From: Macrosoma leucophasiata
Taxonomy: Eukaryota; Arthropoda; Insecta; Lepidoptera; Hedylidae
Assembly (NCBI GenBank): GCA_036365455.1
Contig: JAWQUS010000027.1
Coordinates: 16,294,501-16,358,500 of the forward strand
Reading direction: 5' to 3'
Length of the DNA: 64,000 nucleotides
Part shown: positions 13,801 to 20,225 of the stretch, one piece after another
Layout of the letters: the number at the start of each line of letters is the position of its first letter
Numbering within the stretch: the stretch's first letter is position 1
Made by a program: the position numbers and the translations under genes
Notes under the pieces: generated by a model
Told to the model about the DNA's origin: nothing
Seen by the model: only the letters and a program-made list of their open reading frames with translations
Databases searched by the model: none

Positions 13801-14072
13801 CCACAACCTGCGGGCGGGGCGTGTCCCACCGGCCGCTAGTGTGTCCCGCTGCGAACGAGGTGATGTGCGGGCCGCGGCCCCGCGAGCGGCGGCGACGGTG
13901 CCGCCTGCGCCGCTGTCCCGCGCCCCGCCATGCCGCACTTGTCTGTCCCGCAACAGATCGGACACAGTACTGCGAGCACTTCACTCGTGAACAACTACAA
14001 AGGAACTGCGTCATACCCCTATTCAAGAAGTACTGCTGCAAAGCATGCCAGGATCTAAACAGAAAGAAATGA
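769..14072 (+). CDS. ADAMTS / ADAMTS-like protein, 3' part of gene (five joined exons)
   Basis: Secreted extracellular-matrix protein of the ADAMTS/ADAMTSL/papilin group. Joining 769-869, 5881-6003, 10330-10434, 12790-12922 and 13797-14072 gives 738 nt, i.e. 245 residues plus TGA, with intron phases 2,2,2,0 that all agree. Domain order: end of the spacer (about 1-34), TSR1 (about 34-76, with GPCSVSCGGG), TSR2 (about 77-136, with EWEECSATCG), TSR3 (about 138-195, with WTPCSTTCGRG), then a Cys-rich PLAC domain ending in KYCCKACQDLNRKK. Each TSR keeps the WxxC, CSxTCG and CNxxxC pattern of the family. Exons 5' of base 1, which would show whether a metalloprotease is present, are outside the window. 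Spacer plus three TSRs plus PLAC is the layout of the vertebrate ADAMTS2/3/14 (procollagen N-proteinase) branch, but an ADAMTS-like protein without protease cannot be excluded. The domain reading is seen in sequence; the subfamily is inference. Confidence 0.85.
897..1090 (+). mobile_element. tRNA-derived SINE family B (diverged copy)
   Basis: It has a tRNA-like head with the B-box-like GCGGGTTGGATCC, the body tttgtatggcctatagatat, and the tail gtggggctgtaagtgtaagc. More diverged than the copies at 2679 and 13231. It lies directly downstream of the 769-869 exon, inside the intron. Confidence 0.65.
1150..1765 (+). repeat. Dispersed repeat E with an inserted family A retroposon
   Basis: 'ccactgctggacaaagcct' at the left and 'gtcctttcccaatgacgcc' at the right are separated by an inverted family A copy (1198-1487), with aaagcct and aaagtcct as a probable imperfect target duplication. 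The rest matches the inverted copy at 224-725. Confidence 0.45.
1198..1487 (-). mobile_element. SINE-like family A (inverted copy)
   Basis: Reads tail to head on the + strand: catgcagttcacattgatgt, then ccggaacactatagtgctga, then gctctaccaacagt. Its A-tail is mutated (tttctttattta). Confidence 0.65.
1770..1935 (+). repeat. Possible LINE 3' tail
   Basis: AT-rich stretch ending 'aaataaaaactattctattctatt', the type of TTCTA-repeat tail seen at the end of several insect LINE insertions (also at 41355-41375). No coding part remains. Confidence 0.3.
2175..2457 (+). mobile_element. SINE-like family A
   Basis: Near-complete copy: gtggtagagctccagtgacg at the head, a central gtaatgtacggccctgtaat, and a tail ending ctatataaaaaaa. 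Lies in the first visible intron of the ADAMTS-family gene. Confidence 0.7.
2680..2900 (+). mobile_element. tRNA-derived SINE family B
   Basis: A tRNA-like head has an A-box region ggttagtccagcggtgcg and the B box GGTTCGATCC in gcgggttcgatccccgctcc. The body follows (ggcctacagatatttgtttc, tgtggggctgtgagtgtaag), then an (ATTT)n tail. It matches the copy at 13231 almost base for base over its tRNA part. Shared tRNA head, common body and simple tail define a Pol III-driven SINE. Confidence 0.8.
2904..3092 (-). mobile_element. Non-autonomous Helitron fragment
   Basis: On the minus strand it begins tctatacttatct and ends in a GC-rich ccggggcgggaagctaat. Internal tcggaccagtagttcctgag is shared with other lepidopteran Helitron derivatives, including 50844-51202. 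The CTAG terminus is mutated to CTAA. Confidence 0.5.
3618..4921 (+). mobile_element. mariner transposon, nearly full length, inactive
   Basis: Terminal inverted repeats ggttggggaaaaagtctttt (left) and ggttggggaataagtttctt (right, reversed) are flanked by TA dinucleotides at 3616-3617 and 4922-4923, the mariner target duplication. About 1.3 kb long, the normal size. The left end is tandemly duplicated (TIR again at 3653). It lies in an ADAMTS-family intron in the same orientation as the gene. Two further partial copies of the same family are at 21681-22054 and 63564-64000. Confidence 0.9.
3832..4847 (+). pseudogene. mariner transposase pseudogene
   Basis: Encodes a recognisable D,D34D mariner transposase in three frames. 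An N-terminal helix-turn-helix region includes VWFKRF-like and DVKDAPRSGRP sequence. The WVPHE-type linker is present (WVPHERTERNLMNR), followed by DDEKWITY, HHDNARPHTS and PPYSPDLAPSDFHLF. Lesions: compared with the copy at 21.8 kb, the start codon region is lost in a ~10-base deletion. A single-base deletion near 3947 and an extra gtac near 4293 shift the frame. Sequence style fits the cecropia-like mariner group; that assignment is from memory of the family and unproven here. Confidence 0.85.
4937..5043 (+). mobile_element. tRNA-derived SINE family C, 5' fragment
   Basis: Begins with the tRNA-like ctgcctcagtagcctagtgg and has the body cctttatctctggttctatt. The T-arm part and 3' half are lost. 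It starts 14 bases after the end of the mariner. Confidence 0.6.
5044..5595. other. Intronic sequence without recognised feature
   Basis: AT-rich, no repeat shared with the rest of the window and no coding signature that I can see. Confidence 0.4.
5601..5665 (+). repeat. End fragment of an inverted-repeat MITE (family of 60833-61077)
   Basis: 'ccgctatccgctccgtatcaaatccgg' followed by cgtgtgtgactactat matches the right terminal repeat of the element at 60833-61077. Confidence 0.45.
5711..5800 (-). mobile_element. Helitron 3'-end fragment
   Basis: 'attagctgaaccggcaaact tcgtg' is the reverse complement of the cgaagtttgccgggtc..tagt ending found at 59060-59085 and 51696. It lies just upstream of the TSR1 exon. 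Confidence 0.4.
5881..6003 (+). CDS. ADAMTS-family exon: TSR1
   Basis: 123-nt phase 2-2 (symmetric) exon between acceptor ttgtattgtcag and donor CACAG|GTAATT. It reads W-S-S-E-R-GPCSVSCGGGVRVVRTRC and continues to RYERCNMH, i.e. almost a full thrombospondin type-1 repeat. The pair CSVSCGGG and the later C-x-x-x-x-x-C spacing are diagnostic. The last Cys of the repeat is supplied by the next exon (N-M-H-S-C). Local composition is clearly GC-richer than the flanking introns. Confidence 0.85.
6108..6236 (+). repeat. Dispersed repeat H, copy 1
   Basis: 'atgaaacttgtgtgagctcc', then tatgctcgcttgcacac and atcgaaatatctggaact. The same order recurs at 6704-6842 (direct, about 595 bases away) and, more diverged, at 9010-9160. 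Confidence 0.5.
6237..6703. other. Unique segment between two direct H repeats
   Basis: Contains a GC-richer core (about 6400-6530, with gcttgcacgctcggctcggg). No coding signature. Flanking by direct repeats could mean a composite element or a simple duplication. Confidence 0.3.
6704..6842 (+). repeat. Dispersed repeat H, copy 2
   Basis: 'atgaaacttgtggaagctcc', atgctcgcttgcactc and tcgaaatatctggaactcat match copy 1 at 6108. Confidence 0.5.
6889..7110 (+). mobile_element. MITE family 1 (diverged copy)
   Basis: Left end attgcacatggcgcttagga, then agagacaatcggctagtttc and agcactgatagtccggtatt; right side ggtcgacaaacgg and gcgaaagtgataacgct. It is a diverged version of the palindromic element at 58227-58448. 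Confidence 0.55.
7225..7320 (+). repeat. Fragment of a short inverted-repeat element (family of 62784-62944)
   Basis: 'ttttcggtcgcttgccagctactgtgg' resembles the core gtttcggtcgctttccagct at 62845-62870 and the related core near 27755. Confidence 0.35.
7362..7690 (+). mobile_element. Helitron-like 5' fragment with (TGTC)n
   Basis: Starts tctatacttataataaaact, the usual lepidopteran Helitron 5' start, and contains a (TGTC)n run at about 7483-7503. A proper CTAG 3' end was not found. Confidence 0.35.
7858..7898 (+). repeat. (CTGT/CCGT)n microsatellite
   Basis: Run of ctgtctgtctgtctgtccgt and similar tetranucleotides. Confidence 0.8.
8152..8625 (+). mobile_element. Non-autonomous Helitron
   Basis: Begins tctatacatctatactcg and ends ggtcgcgggcacagctag followed by T, the CTAG|T terminus typical of these elements, with a GC-rich region just before. 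It has an internal (TGTC)n at 8297-8320 and cggctggaccgattttgacg. Its first ~115 bases recur at 25332-25446. Helitrons move by rolling circle replication and leave no target duplication; no RepHel coding remains. Confidence 0.65.
8708..8975 (+). mobile_element. tRNA-derived SINE family C
   Basis: tRNA-like head actgctcagtagcctagtg, B box ggttcgattcccgggtcc, body ctctggttccaatggga, and tail gattacaggcgtaaaattac. The D-arm to T-arm segment is shortened relative to 37780-38094. Confidence 0.65.
9010..9160 (+). repeat. Dispersed repeat H, diverged copy 3
   Basis: 'atatgctcgctcgcacaccg', cgaaatatcgcgagctcatc and atcgatttacagctacacga follow the order of the copies at 6108 and 6704. Confidence 0.4.
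9161..10325. other. Intronic sequence without recognised feature
   Basis: AT-rich. An open frame of 76 codons at 9363-9593 resembles nothing I recognise and has no supporting splice or repeat context. Confidence 0.35.
10330..10434 (+). CDS. ADAMTS-family exon: first half of TSR2
   Basis: 105-nt phase 2-2 exon. The acceptor is taactttgtttag at 10329; the donor is CGTCAG|GTAAAA. It reads CEFTWVEGEWEECSATCGQD then GFHERQLFCVPSNV. The leading Cys closes TSR1 and the E-W-E-E-C-S-A-T-C-G block opens TSR2. A decayed RTE-type LINE begins only about 50 bases after the donor. Confidence 0.85.
10484..11044 (-). mobile_element. RTE-type LINE 3' end, 5'-truncated
   Basis: A single minus-strand frame (10497-11036, 179 codons, starting inside the protein) reads LTPTLLYGSESWVCRKELES, then LRKICGVSLTDRVRNEDVRK, RWFGHIERM and GRPRLTYHDQIG. 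These are the post-catalytic C-terminal motifs of RTE/BovB-type reverse transcriptases that are very abundant in moths. After the stop the element ends in a short (ATAC)n tail at 10484-10496. Reverse-transcriptase catalytic motifs are upstream and missing. It sits 50 bases downstream of a coding exon, opposite to the gene. Confidence 0.85.
11178..11295 (+). repeat. Dispersed repeat E fragment
   Basis: 'catcgtcatttcagccgaaa', gaccgtccactgttaaagaa and ccacgcttggcatgcggatt match the E copies at 224 and 1150. Confidence 0.4.
11300..12370. other. Intronic sequence without recognised feature
   Basis: AT-rich; a short motif near 11960 resembles the family A tail but is too short to call. Nothing else seen. 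Confidence 0.35.
12375..12535 (+). repeat. Dispersed repeat E fragment
   Basis: 'tggactggcgattgcagtga', atggaatagtttgaccgcca and ttcagttgggtgg correspond in order to 1560-1680. Confidence 0.4.
12561..12742. mobile_element. 182-bp palindromic MITE with 55-bp arms
   Basis: Arms 12561-12615 and 12688-12742 are near-perfect reverse complements (ctttcaatttatgcgttttg at the outside, gccgacgcggtgcgtttg at the inside), with one mismatch that I can see. No clear target duplication. It lies 47 bases before the 12790 exon, so it is very close to the branch-point region. GC-rich arms in an AT-rich intron are notable. Confidence 0.75.
12790..12922 (+). CDS. ADAMTS-family exon: second half of TSR2 and start of TSR3
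   Basis: 133-nt exon entered in phase 2 and left in phase 0. The acceptor is ttaatcttgcag; the donor is CACCG|GTATGT. It reads S-A-T-T-R-R-E-M-I-R-R through ALCPPGKPDKTQPCNRIPCP, then V-Y-W-Q-E-M-P-W-T-P. The QPCN-x-x-x-C ending is the usual TSR C-terminus in ADAMTS proteins. The final W-x-x-x-P-W-T-P begins TSR3 and joins cleanly to C-S-T-T-C-G of the next exon. Confidence 0.82.
13231..13444 (+). mobile_element. tRNA-derived SINE family B
   Basis: Head tgacccggttagtccagcgg-type sequence with gggttcgatccccgctccgg, body ggcctacagatatttgtttc, and tail tgtaagcgtatttttttttt. Nearly identical to 2680-2900. It lies in the last intron of the ADAMTS-family gene. Confidence 0.8.
13797..14072 (+). CDS. 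ADAMTS-family terminal exon: TSR3 and PLAC domain, stop codon
   Basis: Acceptor tgttctcaacag at 13796; TGA stop at 14070-14072. It reads CSTTCGRGVSHRPLVCPAAN then a basic stretch (P-R-E-R-R-R-R-C-R-L-R-R-C-P) that closes TSR3. The PLAC domain (protease and lacunin) follows: D-R-T-Q-Y-C, then C-V-I-P-L-F-K-K-Y-CC-K-A-C near the end. PLAC domains sit at the C-terminus of several ADAMTS, ADAMTSL, papilin and lacunin proteins. The 5' two thirds of the exon are strikingly GC-rich compared with the surroundings. An upstream ATG at 13782 is in frame but lies in the intron. Confidence 0.85.
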   Translation, partial: CSTTCGRGVSHRPLVCPAANEVMCGPRPRERRRRCRLRRCPAPRHAALVCPATDRTQYCEHFTREQLQRNCVIPLFKKYCCKACQDLNRKK

Positions 14073-14222
14073 GAATACAATATCTGTCGTTATTTTGATA
14101 AATAATGTCTGGCTCATTACCAAAATTGTTGACTGTTGGCAGTTCTTCATCTGTGTAGCTGCATCGTGTAACTTTTTACGAAGGACAGTGTAACACGTTC
14201 CATATTAAAGATTGGATAACCT

Positions 14223-14228
14223 AATAAA
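14223..14228 (+). terminator. Candidate poly(A) signal of the ADAMTS-family gene
   Basis: AATAAA about 150 bases after the stop codon, in AT-rich sequence with no other canonical hexamer nearer. This is a plausible 3' end for a 150-180 base 3' UTR; no cDNA evidence is available. Confidence 0.5.
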
Positions 14229-14676
14229 AGATATCACTTTTTAAGGCGTACCTTTATCAAACCACGTTACCTAGGCCACTGCCAACCCGCGTCCGCAACT
14301 GCCGTGGAACTATAGTGGCTGCAGCACATTTTGAGACCTGTATTGTTGAATATTTGAACTATTCACCCATGACCATTCGGTACATTACACCTACGTCCCT
14401 TCCCTCCCCCACGTAGGTGCACAAAGCTATAAAACTGCAAATTCATGTTTTAAATTTAGAATCTAAGCGAATAGGCGGAACTTTATTAAAATCGGATCGG
14501 CCTCTCAGCATGACGTGCTTTATAATCCTTAGCCGGTTAAGTTACTATTGTAACAATAACCACCAACACTTTATATTTTGAGCTACCTACATGTGAACCA
14601 TTGGAACTGAGTTTCTAAAGTTTGATATGTTATGTAGATACCTTCTTTATTTAAAGCTTTTGTAGTATTTCGGGCA

Positions 14677-14884
14677 GTTTTATAAAAATTTCGCGGAAGG
14701 CTCCTGAAATTAACATTTTGAAATTACATAGCATAAAAAGAATGTTTTCTTACGTTTTACGTCCTCCCTGAAGGCGTGAAGTTACGCTTACTTTTTTTTT
14801 ATAAAACGTAAGAAAATATTCTTTTTAGGCTATGTAATTTGAAAATGTTAATTTCAGGAGCCTTCCGCGAAATTTTTGTAAAAC
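14677..14884. mobile_element. Inverted-repeat MITE, arms ~80 bp
   Basis: Left arm from 14677 (aaatttcgcggaaggctcct, gaaattaacattttg, cataaaaagaatgttttctt) is mirrored by the right arm ending at 14884. Divergence between arms is low, suggesting a young insertion. No clear target duplication seen. Confidence 0.75.
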
Positions 14885-15185
14885 ATTGGTATACGTAAAA
14901 ACCTACGACTCGGTAATGACGTTTTGTCCCATGCAATTGGTTGTTAGCTTTTGACATCTGTCAGCACATAAACAACTTGGAAAAATTAAAACAATCCAAT
15001 AGCACTTACTTCCAATCGGGGATCGAATCCAGGAATTTGTTGTTTAAAAATATCTTACACCGTTTATAACATACTTGTTAAATTCTATGAAAAGTAGGTA
15101 CAGCAAAGTCCATATTAAGCAAAATGATGATAACTAAGAATCAAAAGATTTTCCTCGTGCACAACGGCACTTAAATTAGTAGGTA

Positions 15186-15294
15186 ATGTACGTAACTTCA
15201 CGCCTGTAATCGTCGAAGGGGTAGGCAGAGGTAAATGCATGCATTCAATTATACATGCAAACACCCACGATTCGCCGGTTACGTTTACGTAAAT
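15186..15294 (-). mobile_element. tRNA-derived SINE family C, 3' fragment
   Basis: 'cgtaacttcacgcctgtaat' then gaaggggtaggcagaggtaa and acacccacgattcgccggtt: the 3' body of family C in reverse. Confidence 0.65.
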
Positions 15295-15530
15295 TAGTAG
15301 GTATACTGTAAAACTGTTGATAAACCATCCATTGTGAAATAATTTTGCTTACATACCTATAAAATTAAATTAATTTATAATATGTCGGGTATTTTACCAA
15401 ACTTCGTAATGTCTACCATGATTTATCATAAAAATATTAATGTTAGTAAATTAAGTAACTGTCAATTTGTAAGATGTTTTATGTTACTTTCCGTTTATGT
15501 TTTATTATGATAATAAGTGCATTGTCATTT

Positions 15531-15610
15531 TAGGGTTCCGTAGCCTCTATGGAACTTAAAACTTCGCCATGTCCGCCTGTCCGGCTATCCGTCCATCCAT
15601 CCACAGCTTA
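15531..15610 (+). repeat. 'Ggttccgta' dispersed repeat fragment
   Basis: 'tagggttccgtagcctctat', followed by gtccgcctgtccggctatcc and (TCCA)n; a small piece of the repeat seen at 31203-31770. Confidence 0.4.
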
Positions 15611-15799
15611 GCGCAGATACTCTTATGGCCGAATACTCAAACGGCACTCATTTATAGGCAACCCTCAAATGTGCGCTATCTCTATCGTTTGAACGTGTTG
15701 AAAGACAGAAGACTTTTAAGTCCCACTTAGATTTAAGTGACGTTTGAGTATTTGGCCGTTAGTATTATAAATCTATTATTTGGCATAAGTAGATACAGT

Positions 15800-16045
15800 A
15801 CCCAGTAAGAAATATTGCACGTCGAGCCTACGAAAGAGACAATCGGCTAGTTTCGACTTCGTAGAACGTTATCTCGGTTACACACTGCGTACGTAAGCAT
15901 AGATAATCCGGTATTGGTCAAAATTTGATCAAAATGGTCGGCAAATGTCGTATTGTTATGACATTCGACCATTTTGAGTTACCTTTTAAAGGTAAGGTGC
16001 GAAAGAGATAACACTCTACAAAAAAATTGATAACACTCTACAAAC
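15800..16045. mobile_element. MITE family 1
   Basis: Left end aaatattgcacgtcgagcct, then acgaaagagacaatcggcta and agtccggtattgg-type centre; right side gcgaaagagataacactcta. The right end carries a small duplication (gataacactctacaaa twice) and lacks the terminal gctcgatgtgcaat. Confidence 0.6.
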
Positions 16046-16199
16046 CTACCTTACCGTACCTTTTTCAATTATGGTATTCGTTTGTGAAATTTTAAGCTTT
16101 AAAAGGCCCATATTTATGAGTCAATTATACTATGGGATATGGAAATTAATTCACTTATTTTTATAATGTACTTAGTACAAGTAACGAAAATAATAGGAA

Positions 16200-16345
16200 A
16201 ACTACGTAAGTAGGCTTTCTAAATTTTACGAGTCGACCTACATTAAAGATGTAAATATCAACCTACATATTTTTATAAACGGAATCCTACACTGCACGTA
16301 GCCCGGCCCGCATTTAACTTGTTTTTTAACTATCTATTAATTAAA
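16200..16345 (-). repeat. 'Ggttccgta' dispersed repeat fragment, reverse
   Basis: 'cggaatcctacactgcacgt' and agcccggcccgcatttaact correspond to the reverse of the end at 34310-34360. Confidence 0.4.
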
Positions 16346-17053
16346 AAGCTAAATTGTAAAACTAATAGAAAACATTGAAACATTCATCATTCAAATTTCA
16401 AATGTTTTTTTTTTTACTCTATTATCAACACCGACAATCCATAGATCATTATCTTACTTAAATAAAATATATTTATGTAAGTTTGTAGATTTAAGTCTAG
16501 ACATAGTTTTTTTCAGATCGGAACGAAGTGCCATAATGTATTGTACACGACTTCCAAATAAAAATAAATGTGCTATTCTTATAAAACCTGTAATTTTATT
16601 ACAATTCCTCTATGGCCATTTTGTAGTTTACCTTCTCCGGGCAACATATTCGATACAGTGAAGGAAATCCGATTTCGCTTATAGAAAATAGAACTTCAAT
16701 TTTTATAATATATAATGGAGCTCAAAGACTTCAGCATTCATATTTCACTGCGTTTGCTTGATAGGTTGCATACGTTGCAGTCGGTACGATGTATTTCTTA
16801 CAGACTGACTTAATGGAAGCAATGTTGTAGCTCAAATACTCGCTTTGAACGTCGCAATACCTTCCAATATTTAATAGAATCGAATTTATGTATAACATAT
16901 ATTTATTATTTATAAAGGATGCTTTCGAGTGTAGACCAATGTAAAATACTTAATCGCCTTAGTTTTCTAGTGTTCTAACGAACAATGGCGATCAAACGAT
17001 TACAAAAGGGCGATAGTAAATACAATGACACGAGAACGGAAGCAGTGACACGC
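16346..17053. other. No recognised feature
   Basis: AT-rich, non-repetitive within the window; no coding signature. Confidence 0.35.
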
Positions 17054-17343
17054 TTTTTTTTATGCAATGGACGTGGCAAACAAGCATGCAGTTCACATTG
17101 ATGTTAAGTGATGACTGCAGGCTATAGACACCCACACAAAGACCAATCTCAAAATGGAGATGCTTTACCACTCCTGAGGCCTAAGGTTTTATGCCTCTGT
17201 GCCGGAAATTACAGAGCCGTACAATACCACCTCATCGGAACACGATAGTTCTGAACACTACCATTTAGCGGCAAGTATAATAGGTAATGCGGTGGTGCCT
17301 ACGCTCGCGAGCTCCGTCACTGGAGCTCTACCACCAGTAAAAA
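17054..17343 (-). mobile_element. SINE-like family A
   Basis: Complete inverted copy: tttttttttatgcaatggac at the tail end, catgcagttcacattgatgt, and gagctctaccaccagtaaaa at the head end. It abuts an E-repeat fragment at 17346-17456. Confidence 0.7.
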
Positions 17344-17345
17344 CT

Positions 17346-17456
17346 ACTCTTTAAAACTACCGCCATGAGTCACTGTGATCGCCAACACATTCCAAGCGAT
17401 AGTGATACCTACGAATATCTATCCCTCTTCTTATAGGGGAGGCTTCTGCCCACCAG
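17346..17456 (-). repeat. Dispersed repeat E fragment
   Basis: 'gtcactgtgatcgccaacac', ttccaagcgatagtgat and aggggaggcttctgccca match the E copies near 600-700. Confidence 0.35.
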
Positions 17457-17859
17457 TTTATGTTTTTGTTGGCTGAAAGAATGATGAATTATGAATTTTG
17501 ATTTGAATGATGTTTCTGATTACCAATTTTACCGGTGCTTTTATTTCTTGTCCTATAGTCTTGTATAATACTGTTTTAGGTACTAAAAAGTTTAAAGTAT
17601 TTTGCAAACCCACAACTTGGTTAATTCGACTCTGACTTGTGTCAAGACAAGTATGCAAGATAGGTCTGAAAACAAACGGCGTGAATTTCATTAAAAAGTG
17701 ATCCTTTTTACATCGACCATCATGAAAAGCTCTAAGAACATAAAATTGATTTAGCATCCAAACGGATAGTGATGAGAAATACTTGGAAATAGAATCCACA
17801 TGACAGTGACTTTATGAGTCGTAAAAGCCTCAACCTGAAACACCTTTTACACGGCCGCG

Positions 17860-18335
17860 AAGGGACTTACGAGGATATCGTAAAACCCTTCGTACGCGTG
17901 TCGACTTGCGCGCGATTTGAGTAAGATACTCCACTCCTATCATACGCGTCGATCATTGTTGCTGTCCGACATGATAACCGACAGCCGCGCCAAATATTAC
18001 CCTGCCTGACGGAGTCGCCAGATTCAGTACAATTTGGCTATTTTGTGCTATTATCATTAACGTTTTGACGCGCTTTTGATGCGACGCTCTCTCGACGTAC
18101 CAATACCAGTCCCAGTCCTACGAGACGTATGATGCGACCGATTATTTTGCATTTTGCGATTGCGATTCATAATAATCTATTATGAATCGCAATCGATTCA
18201 TAATAATCTATTATGAATCGCATCGCTCGTAGGTCGATGCGTGTATGAGTAGCTTACCATAGGATACCAACGTCGAGACGCAGACGCGTACGAGCATAGT
18301 TTAACTCAAGTCGAGACGTGTGCGGAGAGCCTAAC
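17860..18335. repeat. Diverged long inverted repeat
   Basis: 'gtgtcgacttgcgcgcgat', gagtaagatactccactcct and atcatacgcgtcgatc on the left are loosely mirrored by catcgacctacgag- and gagacgtgtgc-type sequence on the right. GC-richer than the neighbourhood, probably an old MITE-like element. The AT-rich palindromes at 18161-18220 lie inside. Confidence 0.35.
18161..18220. repeat. Two tandem perfect palindromes, period 31
   Basis: 18161-18191 is a 31-base palindrome (arms tgcgattcataata around atc) and 18194-18220 repeats its inner 27 bases. Both could extrude as cruciforms. Confidence 0.8.
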
Positions 18336-18540
18336 TGAACAACTGTTACTTACGTACAAAGTCGTTGACGGCATCTGTTCGTGCCTAATCAATATTATGT
18401 GAAAGCCAACAAGTAGGGTAACTTAGTTTTAAGTGCGAGATTTGCAGACCGCCCTTAGGCTTTATGAAAATCGAAATTTCCTTAAAAATGTTACTAACCC
18501 TGAACTTTAGACGTTGAACATCAGTGGTAGGTTATTTTTT

Positions 18541-18722
18541 ACGACATGTAGTGGCAAACTGGCAAACAAACATGGAGTTCACTTTGATGGAACGTGAATA
18601 GTAGCCTTAAACGTCAACTCCTGAGATTACAGCGAAAATTACAGGGTCTTACATAACCACTTGACTGGAAAACTTAGCGATGAACACTGTTATTGAAATA
18701 ACGTAACGCGGCAGTTCCTACA
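18541..18722 (-). mobile_element. SINE-like family A, diverged
   Basis: 'tggagttcactttgatgg', attacagggtcttacataac and aacactgttattgaaataac follow family A order with many changes. Old copy. Confidence 0.45.
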
Positions 18723-18723
18723 G

Positions 18724-19275
18724 TACCCAGCAAGAAATATTGCACATCGAGCCTACGAAAGAGACAATCGGTTAGTTTCGACTTCGTAGAGCGTCATCTC
18801 TGCACACTGACTACCTAAGCACTGATAGTCCGGTATTGGTATGGGGCCGTCCATTAATCACGTGATGTTTTTAGCGTCGTTTTGACCCCCCCCTCCTCTC
18901 CCTTGGTGATACGTTGTGAGGTTTTAGATAAACCCCCCACCCCCACCTCAGATCACGTGTATTGTTTAGAATAAAAAAGCTTGTATTTGACGTAAAAATT
19001 TCTTAAACTGGCGACTGTTAAGTCGAGACGAAATTGGCACTTTTCGGCTGAAATCGGGCACTCAAAGTATATATATAAACACACGTGATATCTCCATATA
19101 TGCTCCCCTCCCCCTTGTGATGTGTCGTGATTTTTTTCCGGATCCCCCTCTCCCCCTTTCGAGCCTCACGTGATTAATGGACTACCCCTAAAATCTTGAT
19201 CAAAATGTTCGAGAAACGTCACATAGGTAAGATGCGAAAAAGATAACACTCTACAGACCCGAAATAATCCGAAGT
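18724..19275. mobile_element. MITE family 1, split by MITE family 2
   Basis: Left part 18724-18840 (attgcacatcgagcctacga, cactgatagtccggtattgg) continues at 19191 (aaaatcttgatcaaaatg, gatgcgaaaaagataacact). The break falls exactly where intact copies read 'ttggtcaaaatttgatc'. The inserted piece is the element at 18842-19188. Confidence 0.65.
18842..19188. mobile_element. MITE family 2, TA target duplication, nested in MITE family 1
   Basis: Terminal repeats ggggccgtccattaatcacg (left) and ggggtagtccattaatcacg (right, reversed) are flanked by TA at 18840-18841 and 19189-19190, as expected for the Tc1/mariner superfamily. Internal C- and G-runs (ccccccctcctctccc). Non-coding. Confidence 0.75.
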
Positions 19276-19501
19276 CTTCTTCCTAATGTCGATGTACAAT
19301 ATTTCTAGTTGGATATTGTACACCATTGAACTACACCACAGGAACGCTACCATTGGTAAGACATTCAACATTTCTGAAGTCACATTCTGTTATTAAAAAG
19401 CTGGTCGCATTATTTTCTATCGTCAGTACAGACTACAAATATCGATGTCTGAACATATATTTTTTTTAATTTTATGCTGCCGTAGTAACAGCATGTATTA
19501 A

Positions 19502-19690
19502 TTAACGTAACTTCACGCCTGTAATCCCCGAAGGGGTAGGCTGAGGTAAATGCATGCATTCAACCATACATGCAAACACCCACGATTCTCCGGTTACATT
19601 TTGGCCCATGTAACAGGTGGCGGGCCTATTGACATCACCGGGCAATTTACCAAACTTCGAGGTATTATTTTGTACAACGCCCATATTTTT
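19502..19690 (-). mobile_element. tRNA-derived SINE family C, 3' part
   Basis: 'cgtaacttcacgcctgtaat', ccccgaaggggtaggctgag, gcccatgtaacaggtggcgg and ttaccaaacttcgaggt: the 3' half of family C, reverse orientation. Confidence 0.65.
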
Positions 19691-19902
19691 TATGTAGGTA
19701 CATAATCCTATAATGTATACTGCTTGAGGAAAGTCGTTCGGCTTCACGAACAGTGACATAGAAACACTGTCCCAAAATTTCCCAACGGATCTTCGTGCCA
19801 CCCGATATGCGCCTCAGATCGTATGACATATTATCAAAAGTTAAGACACGGCGATATCACCGGCTATTATTAAATATGTTTTATGTTGTGGAAATAATAA
19901 CC

Positions 19903-20111
19903 AGGCAGTTCACATTGATGGTAAATGAATACTGTAGCTATCACTGGTGGTATAGTTCCAGTGTGAATTGCGTAGGCACCACCGCATTAGCCTGCAGTCA
20001 CTTAACATGCAAGTGAGCTGCATGCTTATTTGCCACCTTCCTTACATAAAAAAAAATCTGATCGGAACACGATAGCGCCGAAATGTACCACTAAGCGGCA
20101 CGTAGATTACC
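19903..20111. mobile_element. Mosaic of family A fragments in alternating orientation
   Basis: 19903-19938 is an inverted tail piece. 19941-20050 is a direct copy with its middle deleted (ttccagtgtgaattgcgtag joined to gcctgcagtcacttaacatg) and its own A-tail. 20056-20111 is an inverted head-side piece (gatcggaacacgatagcg). The simplest reading is a short direct copy inserted into an older inverted copy. Confidence 0.5.
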
Positions 20112-20114
20112 TAA

Positions 20115-20225
20115 GGGCTCCCACACATAACTGCGAATTCGGATCGCATCGCAAATATCTGCGAGCTCGCCCGACATCACCTGCGATGCACCGTCGCTTC
20201 GCATCGCAGTTTTGTGTGGCCACCC
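20115..20225. mobile_element. 111-bp MITE with TAA target duplication
   Basis: Ends gggctcccacacataactgc and gggtggccacacaaaactgc (right, reversed) are flanked by TAA at 20112-20114 and 20226-20228. A 3-bp TAA duplication is typical of PIF/Harbinger-type elements. Internal sequence rich in GCATCGC. The insertion is inside a family A fragment. Confidence 0.65.

Noticed and set aside
13729..14080. Arg-, Ala- and Cys-rich frames overlapping the terminal ADAMTS exon, including a 96-codon minus-strand frame
   Set aside because: Shadows of the GC-rich exon. Only the +, phase 0 frame gives TSR and PLAC motifs.
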